Shown: positions 16,649 through 26,703, counted from the first letter of the stretch. The stretch is DNA of 64,000 bases from Cohnella rhizoplanae (GCF_948329515.1 NZ_CAOJCN010000004.1:248001-312000), one strand, 5' to 3'. The notes: generated by a model from the sequence alone, not told the origin. A program made the numbers and translations.

Positions 16649-16790
16649 GGGACGCCTCCCTCGCTGACCGATTAAAAGAATAGAAATATGGAATGTACGG
16701 CGAGCGATTTGACTAAAATAGTAATAGATTTACAGAACCCTGGCAACCATCCTACGACAAATCCAAATGGTCATGCAAGGAGGACACCCT

Positions 16791-16988
16791 ATGAAGCCCA
16801 CGTCTCCCCACTGGTCGTTCGTAGACTTCGCGGCGCAGCTCGCCGACCTGAAGGACGACCGCTACCGCCAGCTGCTGGCGCTCACCACCCTGATCGAGGT
16901 GCTGGTCGACAAAGGCATCGTCACGGCGGAGGAGCTCCGTCTTAAATCGGAGGAAATGGAAGAAGAGCTCGACCGCCATCTGCTCTGA
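16791..16988 (+). CDS. Small hypothetical protein between htrA and walJ
   Basis: 65 residues from ATG 16791, which has a perfect AAGGAGG site 8 nt upstream; in-frame upstream codons lack one. It is predicted almost entirely helical and rich in Leu, Asp and Glu: FAAQLADLKDDRYRQLLAL, LIEVLVDKGIVTAEEL, then EEMEEELDRHLL. The amphipathic pattern suggests a small dimerising protein. I know no function. It runs against its neighbours, stopping 14 nt from the walJ stop, so it interrupts the usual walJ-htrA arrangement. Confidence 0.65.
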   Translation: MKPTSPHWSFVDFAAQLADLKDDRYRQLLALTTLIEVLVDKGIVTAEELRLKSEEMEEELDRHLL

Positions 16989-17001
16989 CGCGCACCCTGC
17001 G

Positions 17002-17808
17002 CTACGCCTTCACGAGATCCCAAGGCGTCGGCCGATCCGCGTACGTATCGCACAGGGAGAACTCGTGCTTCTGGTAGAAGACGCCGTTATCCTCTAATAC
17101 GGTATTCACCGTAAGCTTCGCCAAATCCATCAAATTGTGCTCCTGGCTCAGATGGGCAAGATACACCCGCTTCGTGCGGCCCTCGGATACGAGCCGGCAG
17201 AGCGTATCGCCCGCCGCCTCGTTGGACAGATGGCCCATGTCGCCGAGGATACGCCGCTTGATGTTCCAGGGGTACCGGCCCATGCGGAGCATGTTGATAT
17301 CGTGGTTCGACTCGAGCACGAGCACGTCGGACTCCAGCAGCTGGCTCATGACCTTGTCGCTGACATATCCGAGATCGGTGGCCAGCGTCAGCTTCACGCC
17401 GTCGGAGCGGAAGCAGTAGCCTACGGGCTCCTCCGCGTCGTGCGAGATCGCGTACGACTCGATCCGCAGGTCGAACAGCTCCATGACGCCGCCGGTCGGC
17501 AGCACCTTGCGCTGTTCGTCGGGCAGTTCCCCGACGTGCTTGTGCATGGCGCCCCAGGTCTTCTCGTTGGCGTAGACGGGCAGGTTGTACTTGCGCGCGA
17601 ACGCGCCCAAGCCCTTAATATGATCAGAATGCTCGTGCGTCACGAAGATGGCGTCGAGCTCGCTGCCCGACACTTCGCGCTCCTGCATGAGCGATTCGAT
17701 TTTTTTGCCGCTAAGGCCGGCGTCGATCAATACCGTCGCCGCGCTCGAGGATACGACGGTCGCATTGCCCGTCGATCCGCTGGACAGCACTGTGAAGCGA
17801 AGTCCCAT
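17002..17808 (-). CDS. walJ: MBL-fold hydrolase WalJ (YycJ)
   Basis: A 268-residue metallo-beta-lactamase-fold protein. SSGSTGNATVVSS opens the fold and VTHEHSDHIKGLGAF near residues 57-71 is the HxHxDH metal site. LATDLGYVSD supplies the later Asp, and VYLAHLSQEHN the C-terminal His. The length and sequence are those of WalJ/YycJ, encoded with WalRK throughout Firmicutes. It is thought to be a nuclease-like enzyme linking wall metabolism with replication, and its exact substrate is not settled. The gene is 133 nt from yycI, a larger gap than elsewhere in the wal cluster, so an internal promoter is possible. Confidence 0.95.
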   Translation of the reverse strand: MGLRFTVLSSGSTGNATVVSSSAATVLIDAGLSGKKIESLMQEREVSGSELDAIFVTHEHSDHIKGLGAFARKYNLPVYANEKTWGAMHKHVGELPDEQRKVLPTGGVMELFDLRIESYAISHDAEEPVGYCFRSDGVKLTLATDLGYVSDKVMSQLLESDVLVLESNHDINMLRMGRYPWNIKRRILGDMGHLSNEAAGDTLCRLVSEGRTKRVYLAHLSQEHNLMDLAKLTVNTVLEDNGVFYQKHEFSLCDTYADRPTPWDLVKA

Positions 17809-17895
17809 AAGCTTTGTTTCCCTTCTCTCTTCTCTCCGGCAAGGCTATATGTCTCTAGGGATTTTATAGTCGCGCTTTATATTTTATTCTAGCAG

Positions 17896-17917
17896 ATTAA
17901 CGCCCGCTAGCGTTAAT
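17896..17917. repeat. Inverted repeat in the yycI-walJ gap
   Basis: ATTAACGC and GCGTTAAT are perfect 8-bp complements around a 6-nt loop. No T-tract follows, so it could be an operator or weak processing hairpin upstream of walJ. Confidence 0.35.
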
Positions 17918-17941
17918 TACTTCATATCCGATCCGTATCGG

Positions 17942-18712
17942 TCAGGGCTCCGCCAGCGGCTCGAGCGAGGATTCCTTGTCCGTCGACACTTCGCCGCTGG
18001 CGGCGTTGACGTAGAACGCGCCCCCGTCCTCGAGCAGGACGCGCCAGGAAGGCGCGGCCACCTGCGTATCCGAGTTGAAAATGCCTTGTCCATGATAGCC
18101 GAGCTGCACGTCCTTCACCGCCGCGCCTGCCGGCAAGTACTTCTTCACGATCAGGCTCGTGAGCGCCTGCGTCGCGGGCAGCACCTTCTGGTCAGGCCCG
18201 CCCTCGGAAGGCAGCGTCTCGATGAGATCCTGGCGATAGCCCTGGATCTTCTGCTCGCTGAAGTATAAGATCAGCTTCGCGTCGAAGAGAGGCAGGCCCT
18301 CTACGATGCGGTTGAAGGCGTATTGGTCCTCCAGGCCGCTGCCGTAATAGTCGAATTCGTAGCGCGCCAGTTCCGGAATGACGTCTCCGAGCGCTTGCTG
18401 CAGCTCTTTGTTGTTGAACACGATCCGCGTCTCCCGCGGCGGCTCGATCGCGATACGCGCTTCGCCTCCGGTACCGGACGGAACCTGCTGCTTGTACGTA
18501 ATGTCGCGCAGGCTCGGCGTATCCGTCGGAATCTTGGCCTCGATGCGGATATTTTTCTCCTGCATGAGCTGCCTCGCCTCCGCCGGCAGGGAGGTCCAGT
18601 CGACCGTGGAGTCGATTCTCTCCCGCCATTCCAGCCACAGCTGGTAACCGAGCACGATGTTCAGCGCGAAAAAAGCGAAAATGAGCACCGTCTTCGCTCT
18701 TCCCCAGTCCAC
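17942..18712 (-). CDS. yycI: WalK regulator YycI (WalI)
   Basis: A 256-residue single-pass membrane protein. A short N-terminus (MDWGRAKT) is followed by a helix VLIFAFFALNIVLGYQLWL at about 9-27; the remainder is extracytoplasmic. YycI and YycH form a membrane complex that modulates WalK activity, negatively in B. subtilis and positively in Staphylococcus. The two-domain YycI fold can be followed through AYQ/FNRIVEGLPLFDAKLILYF at about 140-160. It lies 45 nt after yycH and probably shares its transcript. Confidence 0.93.
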   Translation of the reverse strand: MDWGRAKTVLIFAFFALNIVLGYQLWLEWRERIDSTVDWTSLPAEARQLMQEKNIRIEAKIPTDTPSLRDITYKQQVPSGTGGEARIAIEPPRETRIVFNNKELQQALGDVIPELARYEFDYYGSGLEDQYAFNRIVEGLPLFDAKLILYFSEQKIQGYRQDLIETLPSEGGPDQKVLPATQALTSLIVKKYLPAGAAVKDVQLGYHGQGIFNSDTQVAAPSWRVLLEDGGAFYVNAASGEVSTDKESSLEPLAEP

Positions 18713-18757
18713 TGGCGCTCCCCCTTCCTTTGGTTATTCGCTGCCGCTTAAAACGCG

Positions 18758-20053
18758 TCAGCCCGCGAAGCGAATCTCGCCATTCGCCAGGCGTACCGCC
18801 CATACCGGCTCGAGGACCAGCTTGTCCCGGTTCAATGTCGTGCGGTAGGCGGGGAAAAGCGATTCGACCTGCAGGCCTTCGGCCGCCAGGCGGATATTGG
18901 ACAGCAGCTGGTTGCCCGAAATCAGGCTGTAGGGCTGCGCCGTGCCCACCTTGTCCCCGAGTACGAGCAGGGATCGCTCATAGGAGCTGACGACGCCCTG
19001 CTGCACCGTGAGCTGCATGTATCCGAACCGGAATTCGCCGGCCGAAACGAGCGGCACGTCGGCGTAATATTGCTGGAACCGGACCGACGGGTCGGCGTCG
19101 TCTCCCGCGGCCAGACCCGGCGCCTGCGTCAAGCGGAACTCGCCGTTCCACCCGCCGTGCTGATTGACGAACTGGACGGCCGACGTGATGTTCTCGGCGG
19201 GATCGTCCCGTCCCTCGGCCCGCGCGACCGGGTCCTTGTACGACAGCCAGCCGCCGCCTTGCTCGACCTTAAGACCTCGCTTGGTATCGGTATAGATCTG
19301 CGCGCCGTCCTGGCTGTCCTGGATCATTTTCGTCGTCGTCGGATCGATGAACAGGTTGCGCTGCATCTGGTCGGCCGTGTACTTGGTGAAGCTCAGCTCG
19401 ACGCGGCTCAGCGCGAGCGCCTGGTCCGGCACGTAGACGCCGTTGGCCCAGTAGCTGAACGGCTTCCAGTATTGGCCGAAGCCGACGCTCTGTTCGACGT
19501 CCTGCGCGGTCAGATCGACCTGGGCGGCCTCGTAGACCTCGGTGCCGTCCGCGTTCAGGAAGAAGCTGCGCACCTCGCCGCTGTCGGGCCGCGCGAAGAT
19601 CCAGATCCGGTCCGCCGCTCCGGCGGACAGCAGGGGCTCCCCGTCGATGCCCTTGAACGCCCGCTGCAGCATGGAGAAGGGAATGTCGCGTCCGAAGCGG
19701 ATCTCGATGCCCTCGTCCTGCCGGCGCACCTGTTCCCAGTCGATGACGCTCTCCTCCGCCCGCTGGAAGCCCTTGAACTCGCGGCTGGACAGCTTATCGA
19801 GGACCATCCTGTAGAAAGTGTCGTGCGGGTAGAACACGGTGTGCTTGTCCTGCCCCATATGAATGACGAGCGCTTCGGGGAACAGCAGGTTCTCGACCTT
19901 CTCCTCCGGGCCGAGCTCCTCGGTCTTGACGTAATCCTGCTCGGTCTTCACCTGCGTCTCCAGGTTCGGCATGCTGTAGGCCAGGAAGTAGCTCTGGACG
20001 AGACTGACGGCGACGAGCAGCGCGAGCGCGATGGATTTGACTTTATCGATCAC
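18758..20053 (-). CDS. yycH: WalK regulator YycH (WalH)
   Basis: A 431-residue protein with an N-terminal membrane helix (SIALALLVAVSLVQSYFLAY, about 7-26) and a large extracytoplasmic part. The pattern matches YycH: PEALVIHMGQDKHTVFYP near 58-75 and VYVPDQALALSRVELSF near 225. It acts with YycI on the sensor kinase WalK at the membrane. The start overlaps the walK stop by 4 nt (ATGA), so the two are translationally coupled. Confidence 0.93.
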   Translation of the reverse strand: MIDKVKSIALALLVAVSLVQSYFLAYSMPNLETQVKTEQDYVKTEELGPEEKVENLLFPEALVIHMGQDKHTVFYPHDTFYRMVLDKLSSREFKGFQRAEESVIDWEQVRRQDEGIEIRFGRDIPFSMLQRAFKGIDGEPLLSAGAADRIWIFARPDSGEVRSFFLNADGTEVYEAAQVDLTAQDVEQSVGFGQYWKPFSYWANGVYVPDQALALSRVELSFTKYTADQMQRNLFIDPTTTKMIQDSQDGAQIYTDTKRGLKVEQGGGWLSYKDPVARAEGRDDPAENITSAVQFVNQHGGWNGEFRLTQAPGLAAGDDADPSVRFQQYYADVPLVSAGEFRFGYMQLTVQQGVVSSYERSLLVLGDKVGTAQPYSLISGNQLLSNIRLAAEGLQVESLFPAYRTTLNRDKLVLEPVWAVRLANGEIRFAG

Positions 20054-21882
20054 GCGTACTCACTTCCTTCCTGCACCAACGGCAGCGTGACCGTTACGGT
20101 CGTGCCCGTCCCCGGCTCGGAATCGAGGAGGATGCCGCCTCCGTTGGCGCGGACGATTTCCCGGGCAATCGACAGGCCTAGGCCAGTTCCGCCCATATTG
20201 CGCGAGCGAGCCTTGTCCACCCGATAGAAGCGGTCGAAAATATGCGCCAGATCCTTCTTGGGAATGCCGATGCCCGTGTCGCGCACGGAGATGGAGAGCT
20301 GGCCCGACTCGTTCGGCCCCGCGGTCAGGCGTACCGAGCCGCCGTCTAAAGTGTACTTGATCGCGTTGGAAACGATATTATCGAGCACCTGGTCGATGCC
20401 GTCGCGGTCAAGCCATACCTTGGCGAGGCTCGGATCGACCTGGACCTTGACCGTGATCGCCTTCTGACGCAGCTGCAGCGAGAAGCGGTCGACGACGTCC
20501 TCCATCATCTCGCCGACATCGGTCATCTGGCGCCGCAGCTGCGCCTGCTTGGAATCGAAGCGCGACAGATGCAGAAGGTCGTTGACGAGACGGATCATGC
20601 GCTCCGTCTCGCTGCGGATGACGCCGACGAAGCGCTCCGCGAGCGGCGGCTCGGCCAGCGCGCCGTCGTCGAGCGCCTCGGTGTAGCTCTTGATCGTCGT
20701 GAGCGGCGTGCGCAGCTCGTGCGAGACGTTCGCGACGAATTCGCGCCGCGAATTGTCGAGCTTCTCGGCCTCGGTGACGTCGTGCAGCACGGCGATCACG
20801 CCCACGACGCCCTTGTCCCGGCGGCGGATCGGCGTGAGCGACGCGCGGAAGACGAGCTCCTCCTCGTCCGCGCCCTGCATGCGCGAGATCAGGCGCGTCG
20901 ACACCTTGCCCTCGAGCGTGCCTGCGATGGCGGCCTTGTCGATGGCCAGACACTCGGACAGGGTCATCCCCTCGACGGTCTCCTGCCCGAGCATCGCCCG
21001 GGCGCGGCGGTTGGCGACGATGACCCGCCCGATCTCGTCGGTGGCGAGCACGCCGTCGTTCATGTTCGAGAGGATGGACGAGAGCTTCTCGTTCTCCTCC
21101 TCGTTGATGGAGAGCGCCTCGCTGAGCCGCTCGGTCATCTCGTTGAACGCCGCGCTGAGCTGCCCGATCTCGTCGTTGCCCAGGATCGGCACGCGCTCGT
21201 CGAAGCGCCCCTCGGCCACGGCCGTCACCTGCAGCGTGAGCGCCTTGATCGGAGACGTGATCGTCCCCGACAGCAGAATGCCGAGCACCGCCGTCAGACC
21301 CAGCGCGAGCAGCATGCCCGAGACGAATATCCGGTTGATCCGCTCCACCGTACCGTACAGCTCGGACATGGAAGCGACGACGTAGACGGCGCCGATGACC
21401 TTGTCCCCGCTCAAGATGGGCTTGGCGATGACCTTCTTTCGGACGCGATCTTCGTCGATCAGCTCGCCGGTATTGTCGCTGATGCCCTGGAGCGCGCGGC
21501 TGACCAGGAGCGATGTATTCTTGCGGCCGATGTAGTTCTGATGCGACTCGTCGGACGTCGAGAGCACGCGCCCGCTGGCATCGAGCACCTGCGTCTCCAT
21601 GCCGTTCTGGCTGAAAAGGTTGCCGACCAGCTGCTTGAGCGACTCGATCGCTTCTTCGGACCGGTTGCCCTCGCCGTCCTGCTTGGCGAATTCGCCGGAT
21701 CCGAGCATCACGGTCAGCAGCTGCGCCTGCGAGTTGATGTTGGACGTGAAGTTGTCGATGAGCGACTTCTTCATCGTGCTGATAAAGTAGACGCCGATGA
21801 GCTGCACCGCGATGAGGATAAGGAGCAGCACCATCACGATCAGCTTGGCCTGAATCGTGCGCAGCGGCGCGAACAGCTTCAT
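20050..21882 (-). CDS. walK: Cell-wall sensor histidine kinase WalK
   Basis: A 610-residue kinase. Transmembrane helices at about 14-34 and 182-204 flank a Cache-type extracytoplasmic sensor. They are followed by HAMP (about 205-257), a PAS domain (about 265-370), HisKA with the phosphorylated His in VSHELRTPL (about 389), and HATPase with N ([11 protein letters not shown]), G1 ([10 protein letters not shown]) and G2 (GGTGLGLSI) boxes. WalK controls WalR and so the autolysins of peptidoglycan turnover. ATGA overlaps join it to walR upstream and yycH downstream. Confidence 0.96.
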   Translation of the reverse strand: MKLFAPLRTIQAKLIVMVLLLILIAVQLIGVYFISTMKKSLIDNFTSNINSQAQLLTVMLGSGEFAKQDGEGNRSEEAIESLKQLVGNLFSQNGMETQVLDASGRVLSTSDESHQNYIGRKNTSLLVSRALQGISDNTGELIDEDRVRKKVIAKPILSGDKVIGAVYVVASMSELYGTVERINRIFVSGMLLALGLTAVLGILLSGTITSPIKALTLQVTAVAEGRFDERVPILGNDEIGQLSAAFNEMTERLSEALSINEEENEKLSSILSNMNDGVLATDEIGRVIVANRRARAMLGQETVEGMTLSECLAIDKAAIAGTLEGKVSTRLISRMQGADEEELVFRASLTPIRRRDKGVVGVIAVLHDVTEAEKLDNSRREFVANVSHELRTPLTTIKSYTEALDDGALAEPPLAERFVGVIRSETERMIRLVNDLLHLSRFDSKQAQLRRQMTDVGEMMEDVVDRFSLQLRQKAITVKVQVDPSLAKVWLDRDGIDQVLDNIVSNAIKYTLDGGSVRLTAGPNESGQLSISVRDTGIGIPKKDLAHIFDRFYRVDKARSRNMGGTGLGLSIAREIVRANGGGILLDSEPGTGTTVTVTLPLVQEGSEYA

Positions 21883-22628
21883 CCCCCGTACCCGCCCGCC
21901 ATCTTGGGACTGCGCATCAGGTAACCGAGACCCCTCCGGGTCATGATCAGCTCAGGCTTGCTCGGATCGTCCTCAAGCTTCTCCCGCAGCCGGCGGATCG
22001 TCACGTCCACCGTCCGCACGTCGCCGAAGTACTCGAAGCCCCACACCGCCTGGAGCAGATGCTCCCGCGTCATGACCTTGCCGCTGTTGCGCGCCAGGTA
22101 GTGCACGAGCTCGAACTCGCGATGCGTGAGGTCCAGCGGCTGGCCGTTCTTGTAGACGACGTACATATCCGTATCGATGAACAGATTGAACAGCTTCAGG
22201 CCCTGCCGTTCCGGCTCGGCCTCCTGCTCGCCGCCCGACGCACCCGCGCGGGGCTCGTCCAGCTTGCGTTGGCGGCGCAGATGGGCCTTGACCCGCGCGA
22301 GCAACTCGCGCGTGCCGAACGGCTTGGTAACGTAGTCATCCGCGCCGAGCTCGAGACCCAGCACCTTGTCCAGCTCGGTATCCTTGGCCGTCAGCATGAT
22401 GATCGGCGTGGACAGCCGGCTGCGCACCTCGCGGCATACGTCCATTCCGTCCTTGACCGGCAGCATCAGGTCGAGGAGGATGAGGTCCGGATCGTGCTCG
22501 AACGCAAGCTCTACGGCCTCTCCGCCGTCGAAGGCGCAGATGACCTCGTAGCCCTCTTTCTCCAGGTTGAACTTCAATATATCGGCGATCGGCCGCTCGT
22601 CGTCCACGACCAGAATTTTGCCCGGCAT
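21879..22628 (-). CDS. walR: Response regulator WalR
   Basis: 249 residues from ATG 22628 ([18 protein letters not shown]). The receiver domain has acidic DDE, the phosphoacceptor Asp in [14 protein letters not shown] (about 53), Thr in IIMLTAKD and Lys in YVTKPF. The OmpR-type winged helix follows ([37 protein letters not shown]). It activates genes of cell-wall hydrolysis and teichoic acid metabolism and is usually essential. The linker between domains is about 15 residues longer than in B. subtilis WalR ([15 protein letters not shown]). The frame extends further upstream but has no better start. Confidence 0.95.
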   Translation of the reverse strand: MPGKILVVDDERPIADILKFNLEKEGYEVICAFDGGEAVELAFEHDPDLILLDLMLPVKDGMDVCREVRSRLSTPIIMLTAKDTELDKVLGLELGADDYVTKPFGTRELLARVKAHLRRQRKLDEPRAGASGGEQEAEPERQGLKLFNLFIDTDMYVVYKNGQPLDLTHREFELVHYLARNSGKVMTREHLLQAVWGFEYFGDVRTVDVTIRRLREKLEDDPSKPELIMTRRGLGYLMRSPKMAGGYGG

Positions 22629-22695
22629 GCGCTGGCCCCCCGTATTCCTGTCCCGCCGCCCCGGATCTCTCCGTTCACGCGGCTCTAGTAGCCTT

Positions 22696-22724
22696 ATTTT
22701 AACATACCCGAGGTTGCAGCCCAA
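22696..22724 (-). promoter_or_regulatory. Candidate walR promoter
   Basis: Minus-strand TTGGGC (22724-22719), 17 nt, then TAAAAT (22701-22696), about 68 nt before the walR start. Its -35 box abuts the terminator of the upstream M23 gene. Confidence 0.5.
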
Positions 22725-22761
22725 CAAAGAACACCCTCCGAAACCGCGTTTCAGAGGGTGT
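22724..22761 (-). terminator. Terminator of the M23 peptidase gene
   Basis: Minus-strand ACACCCTC pairs with GAGGGTGT, and AAAC/GTTT extends the stem. TCTTTGTT follows. It is 17 nt from the stop and separates this gene from the wal operon. Confidence 0.75.
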
Positions 22762-22777
22762 AGGCATGGGTAAATGT

Positions 22778-24286
22778 TTACAAATAATCCGCGGGATTCT
22801 TAAGCTTGCCGTTTAAGTAGATCTCGAAATGAAGATGAGTGCCGAAGGAATGGCCGGTGTTGCCCATGACGCCGATGGCTTCGCCCTGCTCGATGACCTG
22901 CCCGACCTTCACGTCGATCTTGCTGAGATGGCCGTAGAGCGTCTTGTAGCCGTTGTTATGATTGATGACGATGGCGTTGCCGTAACCGCTCATGCTGTCG
23001 TCCGCAAGCTCGACGACGCCGTTGTCCGCGGCCTTGACGCTGCTGCTGCCGACCATGTCGAAGCCCTTGTGCAGGCGGCCCCAGCGCTTGCCGTAGTAGC
23101 TGGTGATTCTGTGGCCGGATACCGGCCATATGAATCGGCCCGATCCCTCGCTCGGCGTCACCTTGGTGCCCTTCAGCACGACCGTCGAGAGTGCCGGCGT
23201 CACGACCTTCGCGGACACCCGCTCCTCCTCGACGATAAGCCCGTTGCGGCGGAGCAGCTTGTAGGTGACGATCCGCTTGCCGTCGGCGCCGGGTCTGACG
23301 ATCTTGGACTTGCCCGCCTTGAGCTCGTCCGTCTTGCGGATCTCGAGCGTCGCTTCGATCGTCTCCGTCTGCGTCACCGTCTCCTCGGAGCGGACGTTCA
23401 GGAGCGGCTCCTGGACGGTCAGGTTCAACTGATCGCCGATCTTGATCTTATCGTCCTTGATCCAGGGATTGTTCTGGTAAATAACGTCCTCGGACACCTG
23501 CTGCGCGTCCGCGATGCAGCCGATGCAGTCGCCCGCCTTCACCGTGTAGATACGCTGCACGGTATGTCCTGCGATCAGCCGCTTGACGAGGGCTGCGTCG
23601 TCTTCAATCTGGCCGGCCTCGACCGCTGTCGGCGCCGCGATCGACACCGCCTCCTCGAAGGTCGCGCTGTCGTCGGCTGCTGGAGCCGCCTGCGTCTTGT
23701 CTGCGCCGGTGGCCGAGGCCGCTTGTGTTCCGAAGGAGAGCGACCGCACTTCCTTGGCCGTCGTCTTCTTCGCCGCTGCCTTGACCGGCGCGTAGTGCGC
23801 CTTCACCTGCTGCAGCACCCGCTCCGCCGTCTCTGGGTCCCGCACGACCGCGATAGCCTTGCCGTCGACCACGAGCCGTACGCCGGTCGGATGCGTCTTC
23901 AGCATGCCGCCCACCTGGGCCGCGACCGCCGCATCGTCCAGCTTCTTGCCGTACGCCTCCGCGTCCTTGTACGTCACTTGACCTTCGTCCAGCTCGTACA
24001 GCACCTCGCTGCCCGCTTGCGCCAGCGCGGCTGCCTTCGCGGCGACGCTCGTCTCCACGACGCTGCGGTCGCTGACATCCCCGACATGCCGTCCGCCGAT
24101 CCATACTTCCGTATAGGACAACGTATGGGCTTCGATATGCTGCTTGACCAGTACCGTGCCTCCGCCCGCCGCGACGACGGCCGCGCATACGGCGATGGCC
24201 GTCTTGCGGCCCGCCCGTTGCCTGATCCAGACCGCCGCCCCTTTGACGGCTGCTGCGATTCGGTTGCTCCTATTGCCGTTATTCAT
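22778..24286 (-). CDS. M23-family murein endopeptidase with LysM and G5-like domains
   Basis: A 502-residue exported protein. The N-terminal ~30 residues are basic, followed by a membrane anchor ([19 protein letters not shown]). A LysM-like segment lies at about 245-292 ([19 protein letters not shown] ... IKIGDQLNL), and a G5 domain at about 295-375 ([29 protein letters not shown]). The C-terminal lysostaphin-type peptidase has Zn ligands in HKGFDMVG (about 415) and in [10 protein letters not shown] (about 488). It probably cleaves peptide cross-bridges in the cell wall. It has a good AAGGAG site and sits just upstream of walRK. That is a plausible WalR target neighbourhood, though the terminator makes it a separate unit. 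Confidence 0.9.
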   Translation of the reverse strand: MNNGNRSNRIAAAVKGAAVWIRQRAGRKTAIAVCAAVVAAGGGTVLVKQHIEAHTLSYTEVWIGGRHVGDVSDRSVVETSVAAKAAALAQAGSEVLYELDEGQVTYKDAEAYGKKLDDAAVAAQVGGMLKTHPTGVRLVVDGKAIAVVRDPETAERVLQQVKAHYAPVKAAAKKTTAKEVRSLSFGTQAASATGADKTQAAPAADDSATFEEAVSIAAPTAVEAGQIEDDAALVKRLIAGHTVQRIYTVKAGDCIGCIADAQQVSEDVIYQNNPWIKDDKIKIGDQLNLTVQEPLLNVRSEETVTQTETIEATLEIRKTDELKAGKSKIVRPGADGKRIVTYKLLRRNGLIVEEERVSAKVVTPALSTVVLKGTKVTPSEGSGRFIWPVSGHRITSYYGKRWGRLHKGFDMVGSSSVKAADNGVVELADDSMSGYGNAIVINHNNGYKTLYGHLSKIDVKVGQVIEQGEAIGVMGNTGHSFGTHLHFEIYLNGKLKNPADYL

Positions 24287-24415
24287 AAATGACTCCTTGG
24301 ATCGCTATGTAATAGGATTAAAGATTGCCGCTGCGTAAACGACATCTTAAACACTGTAGCATAGCGTCTGTCGGGCTATCAATGTAACGGCGCTTAGAAT
24401 TCTCTCATATACGGC

Positions 24416-25129
24416 TTACTGCGGCGACGGAACGCCCAGCGCCTCCATCATCGTCGCATACTCCTCGTCGCTTAGAACAGGCCGCAGCAGCGACTCCATC
24501 TGCGGCACCTTGACGTCCGTCAAGCCGTTGCGAATCAGGTCGGTCAGCTGGCTCAGCTGCTCGCTCGACAGCTTGCTCACGACGACGGAGTAGATCTGCT
24601 GCTTCTCCTCGTCCGTTAAACCCGAGGCGCCCGGGGCGCCCTCTTCGCCGTTCCATACGGGCGCAGAGCCATCGTCGGACGGGATCCCGCCGCTCGTATC
24701 ATCGGGCGAGACCGCAGCTTGTCCTTCCGTCTCCGAACCCGTCGGCGCAGGCGCAGGCTCGGGGGACGGCGCGCTCTCCGCGTCCCCGCCCGACGGAGGG
24801 GACGGCGCTTCGCCGCCGGCTCCTGTCGCCGTATCCGGCGTGGCCGTCGGTTCGGGGGACGCCGCGGGTTGATCCGCTGCGTCTGCATCTTCCTCGTCTG
24901 CCGCGGACTCCGACTCCTTGTCGGCGGCGGTATTCGCTCCGTCCGCGCCCCACATTTTCCCCCATACCCCGCTCATCGCGAACGGCTGCTCGTCCAGCGT
25001 GATGCCATAACCCTTCAGTGCCGTCTGCACGTAGCTCGTCACGATGTACCCCGTCGTCCAGATGCTCAGGAAGCTCACCAGCAGCGCCATCGCGACCAGC
25101 TGGGCCGCCCACCCGATCCATTTCCACAT
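24416..25129 (-). CDS. Unknown membrane-anchored protein with Pro/Ser/acidic linker
   Basis: 237 residues from ATG 25129, preceded by GGAGG. A start further upstream would lack a site. A membrane helix (GWAAQLVAMALLVSFLSIW, about 5-25) is followed by a short conserved-looking segment (TSYVQTALKGYGITLDEQPF). Then comes a ~110-residue disordered linker of Ala, Pro, Glu, Ser and Gly (about 70-180), and a helical C-terminal domain (LTDEEKQQIYSVVVSKLSSE, QLTDLIRNGLTD, LSDEEYATMMEAL). I do not recognise the family. The layout suggests a helical module displayed outside the membrane on a flexible stalk. Confidence 0.7.
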   Translation of the reverse strand: MWKWIGWAAQLVAMALLVSFLSIWTTGYIVTSYVQTALKGYGITLDEQPFAMSGVWGKMWGADGANTAADKESESAADEEDADAADQPAASPEPTATPDTATGAGGEAPSPPSGGDAESAPSPEPAPAPTGSETEGQAAVSPDDTSGGIPSDDGSAPVWNGEEGAPGASGLTDEEKQQIYSVVVSKLSSEQLSQLTDLIRNGLTDVKVPQMESLLRPVLSDEEYATMMEALGVPSPQ

Positions 25130-25270
25130 GATGCGCCCTCCAACTCTATGAAGATTCATAGCATCAGTATGGGCAACCGGGAGGAGCGGCATTCGGCGGC
25201 GTATAAATATTTAATAGGCTTGCGAGGCATACGGGCGATGTTTCCCCTTCGAGCAGGAGCCGGCTAATCT

Positions 25271-25590
25271 GCACGTGCGACGCTGCCCGCGGCCGGAGAT
25301 AAGTACATATGGGCACTATCGCACACGCGCGACTCTGCCTTTGGCCGGAGTAAAGTGCATACGGGCACTTCGTGCCCGCGCGACGCTGCCTTCGGCCGGA
25401 GTTAAGCGCATATGGGCACTATCGTGCCCGCGCGACGCTGCCCGCGGCCGGAGTTAAGTGCATACGGGCACTATCGTGCCCGCGCGACGCTGCCTGCGGC
25501 CGGAGTTAAGCGCATATGGGCACTATCTCGCCCACGCGACGCTGCCTGCACTGGAGTTAAGCGCATATGGGCACTAACTCGTCCGAGCGC
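25271..25590. repeat. Tandem array of six 51-52 bp repeats
   Basis: GGCCGGAG recurs at about 25291, 25343, 25394, 25446, 25498 and (degenerate) 25550. Each unit reads CGCGACGCTGCC, GGCCGGAGTTAAG, GCATATGGGCACTATCG with small differences. GTGCCC and GGGCAC recur once per unit and could pair to form a hairpin in each. No variable spacers occur, so this is not CRISPR. The array fills most of the ~500-nt gap between the unknown protein and the ABC permease and holds no credible gene. Confidence 0.85.
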
Positions 25591-25635
25591 CAAGCGCATT
25601 GCATACGATCCTCATCTACTTGCAACATCCTGCCG

Positions 25636-26703
25636 CTAATACTTGAAGCGCAGGCGGAGCAGCTTGCGAATGCCTAGCGCGCTCAGCACGCAGCCGATTA
25701 CGAAGCCGATGTCGTAGCCGACCTGCTCGCCCCCGCTCAGCCTGAGGAGCTCGGTGCCGAGCAGCCCCGCCACCATGGAAGCGCACAGGACGAAGCCGTA
25801 ACGCAGCACCGTCTCGCCGCGCTTGAAGACCATCAGCTTGCCGTTGTTCTCCGTCGGATTGCGGCTGTAGGCGAGCAGCCCCAGGGCTAGACTCGCGATC
25901 AGGAGGGCTAGCAGAGCAAGCGCCTTGGCCCAAGAGATCGCCAGGTACTCCGCGGACGCATAGCCGAAAAAGTTCAACCAATCCTGTATCCGGTCCCCCC
26001 ATAGGACATGCGTATAGGAATCGTATAATTCCCCGTGCCGCTCGAGGTAAATGCCGTGGGCGCGCAGCGAATAATCCAGCAGCTCGACGAACACGATCGG
26101 TAGCGCGACCAGCACCCAGGTCAGCACGGTCTGCGACGCTACGCTGCCCGTGAACGATCCCACGAGGAGCGCGCAGGAATAACCGGCCAGCACTACGAGC
26201 AGCGAGTATCCGAATTGTACGGCGAAGTAATCTGCGCGGAAATAATCCGAGGCGGGCGAGGCCGCCAGCACGATGGCGTCGACAAGCGTGTTCGCCAGCA
26301 GCGAGCCCGTGAAGAGCAGCGCGCCGAGCAGCCACTTGCTAAAATAGATCCGGTTGCGCGAGTAAGGCATTGAGAATAGCAGCTCCTGCGAGCCGTTGCG
26401 CCGCTCGACGCCGATCTGGACGAGCGCGAGCACGAAGGCCGCCAGCAGCAGCCAGAATCGGCCGACGACCTCGTGCGAGCCCGAATCATACACGTACCTG
26501 TACAGATCGCCGTGCGAGAACGCATGATCCTCCAGCCTGTTCTGGAGATTCGTGTCCAGGTCGCTCCAGAACCATTGGTTCATCCGAGTCATGCCCAGCG
26601 TCAGGAAGTGCACGATCGGCACTGCGAAAACGAACAGCCGAGCCTGCGCATATTCTCGGCCGAGGAGCGGACGCATTCCTTTAAACCATGCATTACCCTT
26701 CAT
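25636..26703 (-). CDS. ABC-2 type transporter permease (YtrC/D-like)
   Basis: About 355 residues with roughly eight hydrophobic helices, including FWLLLAAFVLALVQIGV, GALLFTGSLLANTLVDAI and ALALLALLIASLALGLLAY. ATG 26703 is preceded by GGAGGTGA; the GTG nine nt earlier overlaps that site and is rejected. The motif ERRNGSQELLFSMPYSRNRIYFSKW is characteristic of ABC-2 permeases. In B. subtilis the ytr operon (YtrA repressor, YtrB ATPase, YtrC/D permeases) is induced by wall-active antibiotics. The start overlaps the end of the ATPase gene by 11 nt, so the two are coupled. The substrate is unknown. Confidence 0.85.
   Translation of the reverse strand: MKGNAWFKGMRPLLGREYAQARLFVFAVPIVHFLTLGMTRMNQWFWSDLDTNLQNRLEDHAFSHGDLYRYVYDSGSHEVVGRFWLLLAAFVLALVQIGVERRNGSQELLFSMPYSRNRIYFSKWLLGALLFTGSLLANTLVDAIVLAASPASDYFRADYFAVQFGYSLLVVLAGYSCALLVGSFTGSVASQTVLTWVLVALPIVFVELLDYSLRAHGIYLERHGELYDSYTHVLWGDRIQDWLNFFGYASAEYLAISWAKALALLALLIASLALGLLAYSRNPTENNGKLMVFKRGETVLRYGFVLCASMVAGLLGTELLRLSGGEQVGYDIGFVIGCVLSALGIRKLLRLRFKY

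Noticed and set aside
17896..17917. Intrinsic terminator after yycI
   Set aside because: The inverted repeat is clean but has no T-tract on either strand.
24287..24415. Small gene upstream of the M23 peptidase
   Set aside because: No frame with a ribosome site; only the leader of the peptidase gene.
25271..25590. CRISPR array
   Set aside because: Units are contiguous near-identical 52-mers with no variable spacers and no cas genes nearby.
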